A DNA stretch of 20,620 bases from Isohypsibius dastychi (taxonomy: Eukaryota > Tardigrada > Eutardigrada > Parachela > Isohypsibiidae): positions 1 through 20,620 of the forward strand of contig JAQIWT010000427.1 in the NCBI GenBank assembly GCA_034696485.1, written 5' to 3'. The position numbers and the translations under genes are program-made. The notes below the pieces were generated by a model. It was not told the DNA's origin. It did no database searches and was given only the letters and a program-made list of their open reading frames with translations. Positions 1 to 11,200 of the stretch are shown here, one piece after another. Numbering within the stretch: position 1 is the stretch's first letter; every line of letters begins with the position of its first letter.

Positions 1-827
1 CCTGCTATTTCAAGGGCTAAATAAAGGCACCTGTGAAAACGAAGCCTTTTTAAGCCCAGCGAAAATGAAAAATAATAAAGCCTTTAAACGTATCATCCGA
101 AGGCCTTTTTCTTCATTTGATTTCAACTTATAAAGCCTTTTTGAAGGCTCGAGATGAAGGCCAAAAAAAGCCCTTTTACAGTGTCTTTCTATGCATTGGG
201 TTCTGGCGCCCCGTGTTCAAAAAATGTAGGCTTTGTTAGATATTTGGCTAAGTTTTCTAAAAATTTAAATGGGGAGATTGATTGGATGAATCTCTTGTGT
301 TTCGGGAAACTGAAAGCAAGAACAAGAAACTTTTGTATCAGTTGAGGGGATCATGACATCTTATTTCAAATCAATCGGGAGAATGCTACTACGGTATTTT
401 ATTCTTAGCAATGCATGTATGTATACAGAATTTTGCTTAAGCCTAAATTTTAGCTCTTTAGCTCTGTAAATAATGTAAAATTTATTCATTGTATTCAATA
501 TCACAGTAAATTCGCTCATTTGAATTACCAGTCGACGGAATTAAAATATTACGATGCAGGTACATTGTGCACTGCTCTGTTCAGTAATCAGGTCAGATGG
601 CCGCGCAGTGTGCCGGTATGATATAACAAAACGTCAATATATTCGCTAACCATACCACAAAAGAAGCTACTCCGTCAAGTTCATTTCGAGGCTTCATGTA
701 TCCGATTGAGGTTAAATTAAGCAGTTATCAATTGACAAGCGTCATGAATTTTTAGCGTTCTGACCCATATGATTTCCGTATTAGTTTGTTGATTTTCATG
801 ATTTCTCTTGGATGACTCTTACAAGTT
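1..827. other. AT-rich flank without a supported gene
   Basis: No open frame here looks like a conserved protein. The stretch holds a cluster of GCCTTTTT motifs near its left edge and, on the minus strand, AATAAA hexamers at 486-481 and 403-398. These could serve as poly(A) signals for the Reeler gene, if that gene ends at the stop at 830-828 or continues into one more exon here. The short plus-strand frame at 154-345 has no recognisable similarity and was not accepted. Confidence 0.5.
44..149. repeat. cluster of GCCTTTTT motifs
   Basis: GCCTTTTT occurs at 44-51, 113-120 and 135-142, with a shorter GCCTTT at 80-85. The last copy runs into its inverse (AGCCTT then AAGGCT, 134-149), which could form a 6-bp stem. 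The spacing is irregular, so this is a degenerate motif cluster rather than a true tandem array. Confidence 0.35.
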
Positions 828-1711
828 TCATGTTTTCTTACCTTGTACGTTATTTCCGTCAAAATTGTTTGGCAAACCAGCATTTCCTCCTGATCCAATC
901 ACAGGGTTTGCTGGAGCGGTCGAGAGGGAAGCAGCAGCTTCCTCATTAATGTGAATCAACTGAGAGGGTACTTTGACCCAGAAGGTCTGCATGTTCTGCA
1001 CAAATGTACCTCTGTGAAAAACATCAGATAAACAAAAAGTAAATAATTAGCTTGATCATGTGAACATTCACTCGAGCAAGACCGCTCTCTCAAAACCAAT
1101 CCGGCTTGATTCTGTTCACAAACACATAAACAAATCACAAACTTACAACACTTGGAGGTCGCGAGCGCTGGGCGGCAAATTCTTGGGAACCCATGTAAAT
1201 TCAAGCCCGTCATCAATCGGTTTCGGTTCAGCATTTGGATGAGTGATAGAATTAGATCCTGAGCAGTCTCCGTATTTGGCATAAATCGGCAAATCAATGA
1301 ACTCGCCCAAAGCAGCGTCGCTGTTGGGGTCGCGGACTTGCAAGAAAAATCCCAAAAGATTTGGTTTCCCGGCAAAGTTTGGATTCCGGACAACTCTGAA
1401 TTTATCTAAACAATCAGAAATTTAGTATTTCGATACACAAATTTGATAACGGGAGTCAACAAAGCCAGGGTCAAGAACCCTCAAAAATCGCCCTTGGTAA
1501 ACTCACAAACTCGTCCGCCATCTTGTTCAACAACTTGGATCTGGAAGGGCACCAGCAGACCATTCTGTGCACTAACTGGTCCAGCCGGTCCGGGATGTTG
1601 GGGGTACATAGAAACACAACCAGTTCTGGGGGCTCCATTTGGCGTAGAAAAAGTTTGTGGAGTACAGGCAAGTACCACAACAAACAAAACAAGCAAGTCC
1701 ATTCTGTCCAT
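828..1711 (-). CDS. secreted Reeler-domain protein (putative defense protein family)
   Basis: Three coding exons on the minus strand: 1711-1507, 1405-1147 and 1011-828; joined they give 215 residues. The start at 1711 is chosen because it opens a signal peptide (hydrophobic core LLVLFVVVLA, residues 6-15). A Reeler domain fills about residues 24-168: Cys32 in the opening GCVSMYPQH segment, YKF at 69-71 after a phase-1 intron, the hallmark FFLQVRD at 88-94, Cys116 followed by SITH (His124), and the closing FVQN...FWV at 158-167. Reeler domains occur in reelin, spondins, ferric-chelate reductase 1 and small insect defense proteins induced by immune challenge; a single domain after a signal peptide fits the last group. 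The tail 169-215 is Ala/Asn/Gly-rich and unassigned. The final exon reads to a stop at 830-828, but a strong donor (CAAG/GTAAGA, exon end at 842) lies 12 bases before it, so a further exon to the left is possible. Immune function is inferred from family only. Confidence 0.88.
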
Positions 1712-3675
1712 TTCAATCGAACCAAGCTGACCCAGAAACGCTTTTTTAATGCAGACGCTGATTGAAGAGCTTGAAAAAAGAGCGAGTGGGAAAAGTGAAG
1801 CTCGATTGAAGATGAGGGCTTTGTGTGCATGTATATGAATACCTTCATAGATCGCACCTGCCCATCCATCGCACCGATTGGTGCAGGTGGAAATGTCAGC
1901 GGACCAGTGTGACGTCATGTCTGTGAGCAATGCTTGTGTAGGCGGATGTGGTAATGTAAAGAAAAGCAAGTTTGCTCAGCGCATGATTCTTGTCTGATCT
2001 TCTCCACCCTCATTTCTGCGCTGGTCAGCGAGAACAAGTCAAGATGCATCAGGTATGTTTTTTGGCGCTGAGATGAAACGGATTCGACATTGGCATGTGA
2101 GTGCAGACTGGCTTGAGTCATGCATGCTTGGCTGAATTTCGGACAGAGCTATTTCTCTGGCACTTCAAAATTGAAAGTGAAGACATGCCTCTACGTAACA
2201 ATCTGGATACCGTACTTTCTGTTCACCATTGTAAACCACATTGTGAATTCCACATATTAACGTGCGTTGTTAACACAAGCGGGAACATCGATTCTCTCTG
2301 GTCCCGTGAATGTGAAGATAAAATTGTGAGTAATCGATCGGCGTTTCATTACGGTGGATTGAAAAAGGTCTGAAGCATAAAGCTGATCGTCGTCCCACAT
2401 CTCTGTTTGATTAGCATGGCATTGATATAATTGCCAGAGCTGAGTGGCTGTGCCTGTAGCGCTGAAAGAGTTTTTTGTAGTGATATCTCTGTTCTCGATC
2501 TCAAACCCGGAAATGAAGACTAATTAATCAGTTACCCGCGCAGGTTTTGTTTGTGATTTGATGTGATGATCTACAATATGTCGATTACACAGAGATCCCT
2601 GACAGTCAGTTCACGCTGAACTGGCCAGTTCATGAGAGCTGAAGCTGAATGGTCCACCTCGGTTTGGCCAATCTGATGCTGGTTGAAAACGTTTTTAATT
2701 CCTTCCCCAATACCGTACTATGTAAATTACTTGTGACGCTGTGCACTTCAGACTGTTCTGCGTCTGAGCTGAAAGAGCAAACGCGCAAATTATATGTAAA
2801 GTCCAGGGGCATCTATACTGTAGATATCAGGTGCTGTACGGCTTTGAAGACCTTGACAGAGTTGCTTCAGATTGGACAAGTGTGAATTGGTCAATATTGA
2901 TCGAACACCATATCACCCTTGTTGTGGCTTTATCAAGCATTCAGTATATGTACTCTTTGCGTACAATGCTCACGTCGGGACGACAACCTTTGACAACCTT
3001 CCAGAAGAAAGCAGTGTGCAACTTACGTAAATTTGTTTCGGTAACTTCGGGTAGTGGTTTTCTCTTTGAAACGTTCTCCTCTCACAGTTAATAATACATT
3101 TCATATTTAAGTTTTCGAAACGTAAATTCGTTAACCAGAGTGATAACATCATTCTCCCCCGGGATACTGTACAATTAGCAGAGTGAATTTCCTGCCGGTA
3201 AAGCCCCATAATGGAGGTGGTTCAGTAGTTCCCTTAACCAGCCATTGCAGAATCATGGTCGCTTACGATCTCTCACATTCAACCAGAAAATCCGCTCAGG
3301 ACCACCAACTTTTTCATTCAGGCAGGAAAAAAATCCGGTATTACGCAAGCGGTGAATCTGGCTTATTTTCCCACGATTCAATTTGAAATTACCGACCAAA
3401 ACAACCTTACCTCACTGTATTCCGGATGCTACCGATATTATATTTTGAAACGAGCATTCTGGATAACTTGGTGTAACCATACTCTTTATATAATCATCAT
3501 CATCACAGACACAAATACCTGATACAGCAACAAAATGGAGGAAACTACAACCACCATAAAGTCACACAAAATTAATACCAAAACCCAGCCAGTCGCGAAA
3601 TGCATTCAAAAACGTCAAATTCTCTACGAAATGAAAATAAAAGTCGACATCTACCAGAAAATCTAAAAAACAATC
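1712..3675. other. intergenic region between Reeler gene and hydroxypyruvate isomerase
   Basis: No reading frame here shows family similarity or a coherent splice pattern. It contains the 5' flank of the Reeler gene, with a full CRE palindrome at 1910-1917 and an AT-rich ATATACAT stretch near 1830-1840 that could be a TATA-like element. Two TACTGTA motifs lie at 2816-2822 and 3165-3171. The right end should include the 3' UTR of hydroxypyruvate isomerase, but I found no canonical AATAAA for it on the minus strand. Confidence 0.5.
1910..1917. promoter_or_regulatory. full CRE palindrome upstream of Reeler gene
   Basis: A perfect TGACGTCA lies 199 bases upstream of the Reeler start codon. CREB/ATF-type bZIP factors bind this octamer. 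Position in the 5' flank is compatible with a promoter element, but use is inferred. Confidence 0.4.
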
Positions 3676-5649
3676 TTAAGCACTGTTGGGGGCAGCGTAG
3701 TCAAAGAGGGGTCCCATCAACTTGCCGGATTCCAGACCAGCCAGAGTCGTGGTTGAGGGTTTATATTCGAGACCAAAATAAGCATCCGGGAGCAGGTCGT
3801 TGAGCACGGGAAGAATTGTGGCATAAGGAATATCGCCGGCAAGGTGTGGCTCATTGCGACGTGGAGATTGAGCAATTTGAATATGGCCAATATGTCTTTG
3901 GTATTTGCGAGCCCATTTCAGGACATCGTGACGAGGATGGATCTGCTGGAAGTGGAAAACGTCCAGCTGGATTTTCACGTTCCGACAATCAACCTGGAAA
4001 AAACGACACTTGAAATGTATCATTCGAAGTTTATTACACAGCGCGGCGAAATGCTGTAAATAATAGATCAGTTGTGATGAAATTTGTCAATTTGGTTCTA
4101 GAGAAAATTTCTTTTTGAAAAGTCAAAACAACGGAATCTGACTCGCGGCTTTCAAAAAAACAAATCGAAATAGATCATTGAACAAAATATCCTTGAAATT
4201 TACAACAACTCTGCGATTAAGTGAGTTTGAAAATCAAGTTATCGGTTGTTCAAATCCTCTTATTTAACATATCTACATAAACAATCAAGATATGGCACAC
4301 ATTCAGCATTTTAATGTAATTAACTAAAGTAATGTAAGTACATGTGCCCGCAAGGCAGAACGGCTTACGAAATCTGAAATCTGTATTTTCTGATCAATGT
4401 AATTTGCTTGACTGCGCCAAACATACTGTATGAATATTTTAAGGATTTTATTCTATCAAATATATCTCTTTAAAATGAAGAGAAGTGGAACAAGAGTTCA
4501 CTTTGTCAAAATGAGTGCACGATTTCACGACCCCTAATTAACAAGTCACGTTTCACATTTCAGATATTGGCGTCGATTCAGAAAAACAAAGAACAGCAAG
4601 CTACTAACGAGAAAATAAGTAGACCAGGATGACGCGCACAAGCCGCCGACTTGTTTTCAAATTTCAGAAGATTATCAGGTGCCAGTGTTGACAAGTTTAA
4701 AACCGGCTTCCGGTTGACATCCGAGAGAGAAAATCTTCTCGAAATGAAAACATAAACATTCTTGCTAAATTTTCAACATCTTCTTCCGGTTGTTCAGAAT
4801 TCCACATCGATGAACGTACTTCGAGGATAAACAGAGAAAAATTAAATTTTGAGGAACAAACAAATTTGACTGAACAACTTAGAGTATTCCGGTTTATTCC
4901 AAATTACAGCGGCACATTTATCTTTAACAAAAGTAATAAAGATTCGTGAATAAGTAATACGTGACTATATTTATGGCTCCATTGAATATAGCTAACCAAT
5001 TCTGGGAAGCGATAAAGCGGAAGTATTTTGGCCGTACTGTACAATCAATTCCAAACTACCCTAAAAAATATTCAAAAAAAATCGCAACAACGCGAATGAG
5101 ATCGCTTCAAAAACAAAAAATGATTTTTTGACTTACTTCAGCCAGAATATCAACAGCAAGTCCATAGCTGTTCAAAAAATAATCCTCGTTCACCGCCGGG
5201 CTTATTGGCTCAATTAGAACCGTCAAATGTCGTGGCAAGCACTCCTTAGCAGCCCATTTCAGTCGTTCCACATAGCGCATGAGGTATTCTCCACGTGAGC
5301 TGCCACGAGGAACCTTCCCAGCCATAAAATGAATCCTTGGTGCGCCCATCGCTTTTGCATACTGAATACTCTTCCGGAGTCCACTTTCGAATTCATCATC
5401 GGATACAGGCAGTACAGCTTGACCCATATCGCCTTTGTTTGGACCGGGATACGAGTTGATGAGCACTTGTTTCATATTAGTTTCCTCCAACACTCCAACG
5501 AGCTCCTCGATTTTGTAGGAATAGGGAAATGCACATTCCACAGCCGAGAAACCTGCGTCGTGGGCTGCATGGTAGCGCTCAATAAGTGGCCCAGCCTCGT
5601 TGAACATAAATCCGTCGGAAATATTGGCAGCATATTGGGGGAGAGCCAT
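3676..5649 (-). CDS. HYI: hydroxypyruvate isomerase
   Basis: Two exons, 5649-5137 (171 codons, phase 0) and 3993-3676, give 276 residues, against 277 for the human protein as I recall it. The enzyme is a TIM-barrel isomerase of the AP-endonuclease-2/xylose-isomerase-like superfamily that interconverts hydroxypyruvate and tartronate semialdehyde. Family segments appear in order: AANISDGF (7-14), LINSYPGPNKGDMG (63-76), RIHFMAGKVP (105-114), LIEP with Glu147, LDVFHFQ with Asp182, GHIQIAQ (207-213) and GLEYKP with Glu246. Glu147, Asp182, Gln210 and Glu246 align with the metal-binding and catalytic positions of the bacterial enzyme Hyi, so it is probably active. The start at 5649 matches the family N-terminus. 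An in-frame ATG at 5739 would add 30 residues without Asp or Glu. The 1,143-nt intron is the longest in the window. Confidence 0.95.
3994..5136 (-). other. intron of hydroxypyruvate isomerase gene
   Basis: Donor GTAAGT (5136-5131) and acceptor TTTTTCCAG (ending at 3994) bound a 1,143-nt AT-rich intron. I see no nested gene, RNA gene or tandem array. TACTGTA occurs at 4424-4430 and 5035-5041. Confidence 0.85.
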
Positions 5650-6314
5650 TATGCAGCTGGAGAAAAGGAGGCTGCTTTTCTGATGGAAATTGTGAGTTAA
5701 ATTTTTACAAGCACAGCTGTTTTGCCAGCTGATTGTCATTGATTGACTGATTGATCCCAATGTACGCTTATTGGACTGACTTCTCTATCATACTCCGCTC
5801 GCAGCTCGGGCATTTACGTAACATTGTTCAGTTCTCCTTTCTCTGCCCCATTTCCGCTTTGTTTTTCGTCTCCCAAGAAAACCGTGGGGCGTTACTCAAG
5901 TTCTGAAAAGATCTTTCGGTTTTTTGATTCGGCTGATTTTAAAACGAAGTACATGTACTCTCTTCAGCCGAAACAAAAGTGCTTTTTTCACTTCCGGGAG
6001 CAGATTAAGGACAACATTGCCAACGAGAACTAGAAATCAGATCCATCGAACACACAGGCAATAAAAATAAAAAAACACAGCGGTTTGAGAAGCAATAAAA
6101 CCAAATCGAGCTTTCGATAAAACAAAGGAAAAAAGGTCAAGCGCTACAAAATCATTAAAAAGTTCGTACTTGGAACGCGACTTGAAACTCGCAAGTCGCT
6201 AGTAAAATAATCTTGTACCTTACATTTCTTTAAACCTGAAAACTTAAAATAAATCCATAAATCATTCGGTCAGCGCATGAAAGCCAATGAAGCCATCCAC
6301 TCATAAGAAGGTGA
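5650..6314. other. intergenic region between HYI and the MYCBP-like gene
   Basis: This spans the 5' flank of HYI and the 3' flank of the MYCBP-like gene, both on the minus strand. The plus-strand frame at 5824-6033 is unrelated to any family I know and lacks supporting splice structure. From about 6055 to 6130 the sequence is A-rich on the plus strand. No canonical minus-strand AATAAA was found. Confidence 0.5.
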
Positions 6315-7648
6315 TCACTTCCGGTAACGCTGGCGGGCGAGTTCTTCCAATTCAGCCAACTGCAAAAGTATCAGCTCAGAAAGTAAAAGGATTGAAATTT
6401 CTTTAGTGATGATCCGAAAGGCCCAGAGAAAACTGGAGCGTTCGTACGAACAAGAAGTTCGCAGGTTCAGGCAGCAGCGCATCACCCACCTGCACTTTCA
6501 AAAGAGCTACAGAGACCTCCAGTTCCCGATTCTTTTTCAGTGCTTCTGCATGCTCTTTCTTCATGACGAGGTACTCGTACTGAAGCGGGTTGAACTCCGG
6601 GCTCATCATCAAGCCTTTCAAGTAACTACAGAAAATAACCCGGTTACTTTAGCATATTCACTTGAAATCACTTGAGTAATTTTTGAATTTCATTCGACGG
6701 GGGTGAAGCAATTTCCGAGAACATCCAGCAAAACTAGCACCGTGCAAAAACCGAAACTTTTCTGGATAGCAATCCAAGTCGGTAATGCAGTAAAGTACAA
6801 TGTAGAAACAAAAGGTTACTTTTTTGGTTCATCAATCTCGACACCAGTTTCTTCCATTTCCATTTGTAGTCGCATGAGTGCTGGAAGCATATGAGCACGT
6901 AAAACGAGGAGTGGATTTGATGAAACTTAATCAGATTGTACCTTTGGTGACAAGCTCCAGAATACCGTGCTGCTCCAGTTTTTGGCGAAATTCTTCGCGC
7001 TCAAGCTGCGCTGCCTGGAAAGAATCGTGAGATATCTCTGTCTATCGTACTCACAAGGTAAAACCCCTACGTGGTGCAACTCTTTTTTGCGCTGGAAGTC
7101 ACCATCTGGAGACGAACCTGGATGACCTTTTGGTGGAGTAGGTTCTTCGACCGGAGATGTCGTCTGAAATACAAAACAGCATGACTTTCATTCGATCTTT
7201 CGTGCAAACTGCCAGACTACGCTAGTAAAACCGTTTCATTATCACAATGACTGCATTTTTCAGATCACAAACACACACACAGAAGCAACGGGAGCTCGTG
7301 AAATCTTGCAGAACAGTTTCGGTACCTGGCACTGGGCCACTGTTGAACGTTTCAGCACGATTACTGCTTCGAATTATGTGACACACAGATGTCTGACTTA
7401 CGTGACTGGACAAATAATGTATTGGAAATCCTAACTGCAAATTTGGGTTCTAAGGTTAGGCTTACTTCTACGGAGCTCTCTGGGCGGAAAAATGAGAAGG
7501 ATTCCGGAAAATCTTCGGCCTGGCCGAGTTCTGTGAAATCTGCGTCGGAGGTCTCTGGTCCCCAAATGTCCCACATGGCCGCCATTCGAGCTTCCTCGCG
7601 GAACTTCCATGTGCCATCCTGATCTTTGGTGGGATCCATCCGACTCAT
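6315..7648 (-). CDS. MYCBP/AMY-1-like protein with N-terminal extension
   Basis: Six coding exons on the minus strand: 7648-7466, 7163-7071, 7014-6942, 6880-6820, 6625-6490 and 6359-6315. Phases agree throughout and give 196 residues. Residues 93-196 resemble c-Myc-binding protein (human 103 residues): EREEFRQKLEQHGILELVTK aligns with the family's REQFRRYLEKSGVLDTLTK, then an acidic EEP-like segment, YLKGLM, and a C-terminal coiled coil (VMKKEHAEALKKNRELE, ending LAELEELARQRYRK). MYCBP binds Myc and AKAP proteins and sits in ciliary/flagellar complexes in several animals. Residues 1-92 are not part of known MYCBP: they are acidic, tryptophan-containing (TWKF, MWDIWG), then Pro/Ser-rich. The ATG at 7648 is the first in frame after a possible acceptor (TTCATATTCAG), so a 5' UTR intron is possible. 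The family call rests on one convincing helix-turn segment plus length and coiled coil. The extension could instead mark a different coiled-coil protein. Confidence 0.7.
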
Positions 7649-8236
7649 ATGGTAGGTCTGAATATGAAGGCAATATCGGACGAGAACGCTCGAGAGTCTT
7701 GAGTTGATTTGTCTGGAGTCGAGACAAATAAATGCTGGGCAAGACTGGAGTGGGAGACAGACGGAGATTATTTTCGAGATGACTGAGTGATACGTGAACC
7801 GAACTGAAACTTCGTCTCACGTAAGTACCCCCAGGTCAGTCTCTGCAGAAGTTGTAGGGATTTCTGAACTCATCATCTCATTATTGATGAACTGTTTCCA
7901 CGATGTTTGGTTTGTTGTTGCAATCACTGCTCTGCATTCTCTGTTCTGGGCTGGGCACAAAAAATATTGCAGTCTCCCGGAACTTCGACTGCAAGAACAA
8001 GAATCAGAATCGGACTCTGTGAAAGGTGAACGGTATCCTGTCCCAGGTGACCGGGGGTACCATATGAGCAAAGCCAACCCCCTTGTATATGGTTTCTTTT
8101 GTTGATACAGGGAACCGCCTGGGTTGAACTGACTCCCGTATTTCCGTTTTCTGTGTTCTTCTGATTTTTGGATCGGATCGAATCCTACTGTTAGCCATTT
8201 CTGTAACTGTTCAGGAATCGGCACCAAGTTTGTGAA
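7649..8236. promoter_or_regulatory. shared 5' region of MYCBP-like gene and INTS9
   Basis: The two genes are head to head with 588 bp between start codons, so both promoters must lie here or in adjoining untranslated exons. No TATA box or CpG-rich core is obvious. A minus-strand frame at 8224-7817 stays open for about 136 codons, but it has no ATG at its 5' end and no recognisable family, so I do not call it a gene. Confidence 0.45.
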
Positions 8237-11200
8237 ATGTCAGATTGCACACTTCGGAGCTTGTCGGATAATCCCAACCGTCCATGCTTCTTTCTGCAAT
8301 ACGGACAAACATTCATTCTTTTTGACTGCGCTCTGGATTTGCGCTCTGCTTTGAAATTTCTCCCGGTCACGCAAGTCTTCACGGAATCTCTCAGCAGTCT
8401 AAAGCGTTGGACTGGTGACAGTCGGTTTTCAGCCAAAGCGGATTACGGAATCGTGGAAAACGAACACAATCTCCTGATCGACGCGATTCCAGAATTCCAA
8501 ATTCCGGATTTTCAGCTGATCGACACAGCCGATATCCATCATGTCCTCATCTCGAATTTTACTCAGATTTTTGCTCTGCCATATCTTATCAAAAGAGGGG
8601 GCTTTACTGGGAAAATATTTGCAACTGCCCCAAGCGTTCAGCTGGCAAGCGATGTCTTTCAGGTATCGTTCATGTGAAGACTAAACATGGCGCTCTCAAG
8701 ATGACCCTGTATGGTCCCATTTCGCGCACTGGAAATGTACAGGATGATGCCATTTTGCGCGCTGTTTTATTTGCAACTTCTAATTCGTCATTTGTTTTTT
8801 GCAGGATATGAGCTCTTATTTGGAACAATATGCCGGTCATCAAACAGAGAAAAAGTGGAAGCGGAAAGAAATCTCGGGAATGATTCCTTCTGCGCTCCGC
8901 CCAGCAGAATGGAATCTGTGGGAGAACCTGTGCTCCTTCGAAGAATTTCAAGAAGCTTTGTCGAAAATTCAGATTATAAATTTCCGGCAACCCGTTGTGC
9001 TGGAAAACAGTTTGAAAGTAACGCCGTACAGTTCGGGATACTGCATGGGTTCATGTAACTGGATTCTGGAATCACCGGAAGAGAAGCTGTGTTATATCTC
9101 GGATTCTTCTACTTTGACTACTCATATTCTGCCGATTGATCTCGCGGAGTTTCGTGATATGGATGTGATGATAGTTAGTGGTCTGAATATGGATCCTGCC
9201 AGAAGTCCGGAGGATTCGCTACGTCGGATGGAGCATGTCATTGGGGAAACCGTTCGTGACGGCGGAAATGTACTCATTCCGTTTCCAAGTTAGTATTAAT
9301 TCTTTGACAGAGCATTAGTTGGTTCGACTCAGCTGGCATTTATTTTGAAATAAATGTGAATTAATTTTCGGGCCATTTAGATTTGGAAGAAATTTGTTTT
9401 AAATCTATTTTGGATGTTTTCGACTCACTGTCAGCTTGAGTTGATTTCACGAATAAATTTTCGGACTCTTGTGGGTTAGTTTATCTTGAACTGGATTTCT
9501 GAGTGGATTTTTGAATCCTGTAGGCTCAAACGTAGTTGTCTTGAATTTATTCTGAATTCATTTTGAATTTATTTCGAATTTGTTCTGAACTTATCGGGCT
9601 CAGCCAGAATTTATTTTGAATTAAAATACTGAATGAATTTCTGGCTCACATGTAGGCTTAAATTCTACCAACGATCGATTTAAAACTTCTTTTTATTTGC
9701 AGCTCCCGATCTTCTAATTGACATCCTGGAATATCTTTATGTCTACGCGAAAGATCTTCCAGTCTCCGTCCCCATCGTTGTTCTTTCTTCCAGTGGTCAA
9801 GCGATCCTCTCGCTCTCCCAAGTCTTTTCCGAGTGGTTAAATCAAGTCTACCGCGAGAAAGCGTATCTGCCGGAAGAGCCATTTCTTCACGGTGAAATGC
9901 AGCGAACCAACCGCCTTAAAGTTTATCCTTCCGTCGACGGCAAATTTTCCGAAACTTTCCGGTCGCCGTGTATTGTATTGTGCTCACATTTCAGTCTGCG
10001 ATTCGGACCAGTTGTTCACTTGTTATCACAGTGGAAATCTTCTCATAAGAATTGCATCGTCTTCACCGATTCGGAGCTGATGTCAGAAGAAGCGCTCGCG
10101 CCATATTTGCCGGTGCTTATGAAAATCGCCTATTGTCCACTGGTAAGCAACATGGTTTCGGAATATCTTCTCAATTTATGATATACTGTAAATTTTTTCA
10201 TTTACTCACGATTTGAATTATTGGTTCTTTAATTTATTTTTTGTTCTTCGTTCATAATCAGGAGCTCGAAATTACTTCCTCAGCCAAAAATTATCCGCTG
10301 ATTATCGAATATTTCCGAACGATCAACATGCTCTTTTCACGATAATTTACGATAAAAGACTTTTCTCACAAATTTACACGTTGTTTAAGTGCATTTCGTG
10401 AATTGTTCCCTCGAAAAATGGAGTCTTGATTTTTTTGGTATCATGCGAATTTCGCGACGGAAAATCTTTCGGAATCAATTATAATTCAAATGTTTATCAT
10501 TTCCAGATCGCGATTTAATTTTCGAATTTGATTTAAATGTTGTGGAAAAGCACTTGATGTTAAGTTAGGATACTTTCTTTTAAATAGACATGATTGTTTT
10601 GGGCTGGATCTTTTGATAGGAATAGAAATAACCCACCTGTTCGGTTGTTGTCTTGAAAATTCTGGTGCGGAAGTGCAGTTAACAAGTGTTGTCTTTTGTC
10701 TTTGTAGTGGCTCGTGACTCGTAGCTGGTTGTACATGAAGCATGGAATTGTTCATTGAAGAATTTGAGAACGAATTCTTATTGGGAAAACCATTTCTTTC
10801 TAATTTCCTCATCTTGAATGCTTTTTGCAGTTTTGGCAAAATCGACGAATAGCTGAGCGTTTTTTAAAGTATTTTTGGATCGCATCACTTCAACCCCAAA
10901 ATCTTTTGGATACTCAGTGATTTCAACCGTGATTCTTAATTTTTGTTGTTTATCTATAGGATACTCGGTTGAAGCCGCCCCAGCTCACGAAGATTCTGGA
11001 AGCAACTCGTCCCAAAGCAGTCGTTATCCATGAGAAATATTTGGTGAACGCCAGCACCGATTCGGCGCCAGATATCAGTGATGTTTATTCTGTCATGTTT
11101 CCTCGTGACATCAAAGTCATCCCCTATAATTCCAAAACTGAAGTCAAGCTTCCGGTTAAGTGTTCTTGGTTGGACGTCTGTGTTGCAACTAAAGTACTCG

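Noticed and set aside
7817-8227. Minus-strand open frame of about 136 codons between the MYCBP-like gene and INTS9
   Set aside because: It begins with TTG after an in-frame stop, has no good acceptor at its 5' end, and I recognise no family. It may be a 5' UTR exon by chance open.
8191-8436. Minus-strand frame opposite INTS9 exon 1
   Set aside because: It is the antisense shadow of a firmly matched INTS9 exon.
10486-10839. 117-codon minus-strand frame inside INTS9 intron 3
   Set aside because: Composition is that of translated AT-rich intron; no domain, and no splice partners seen.
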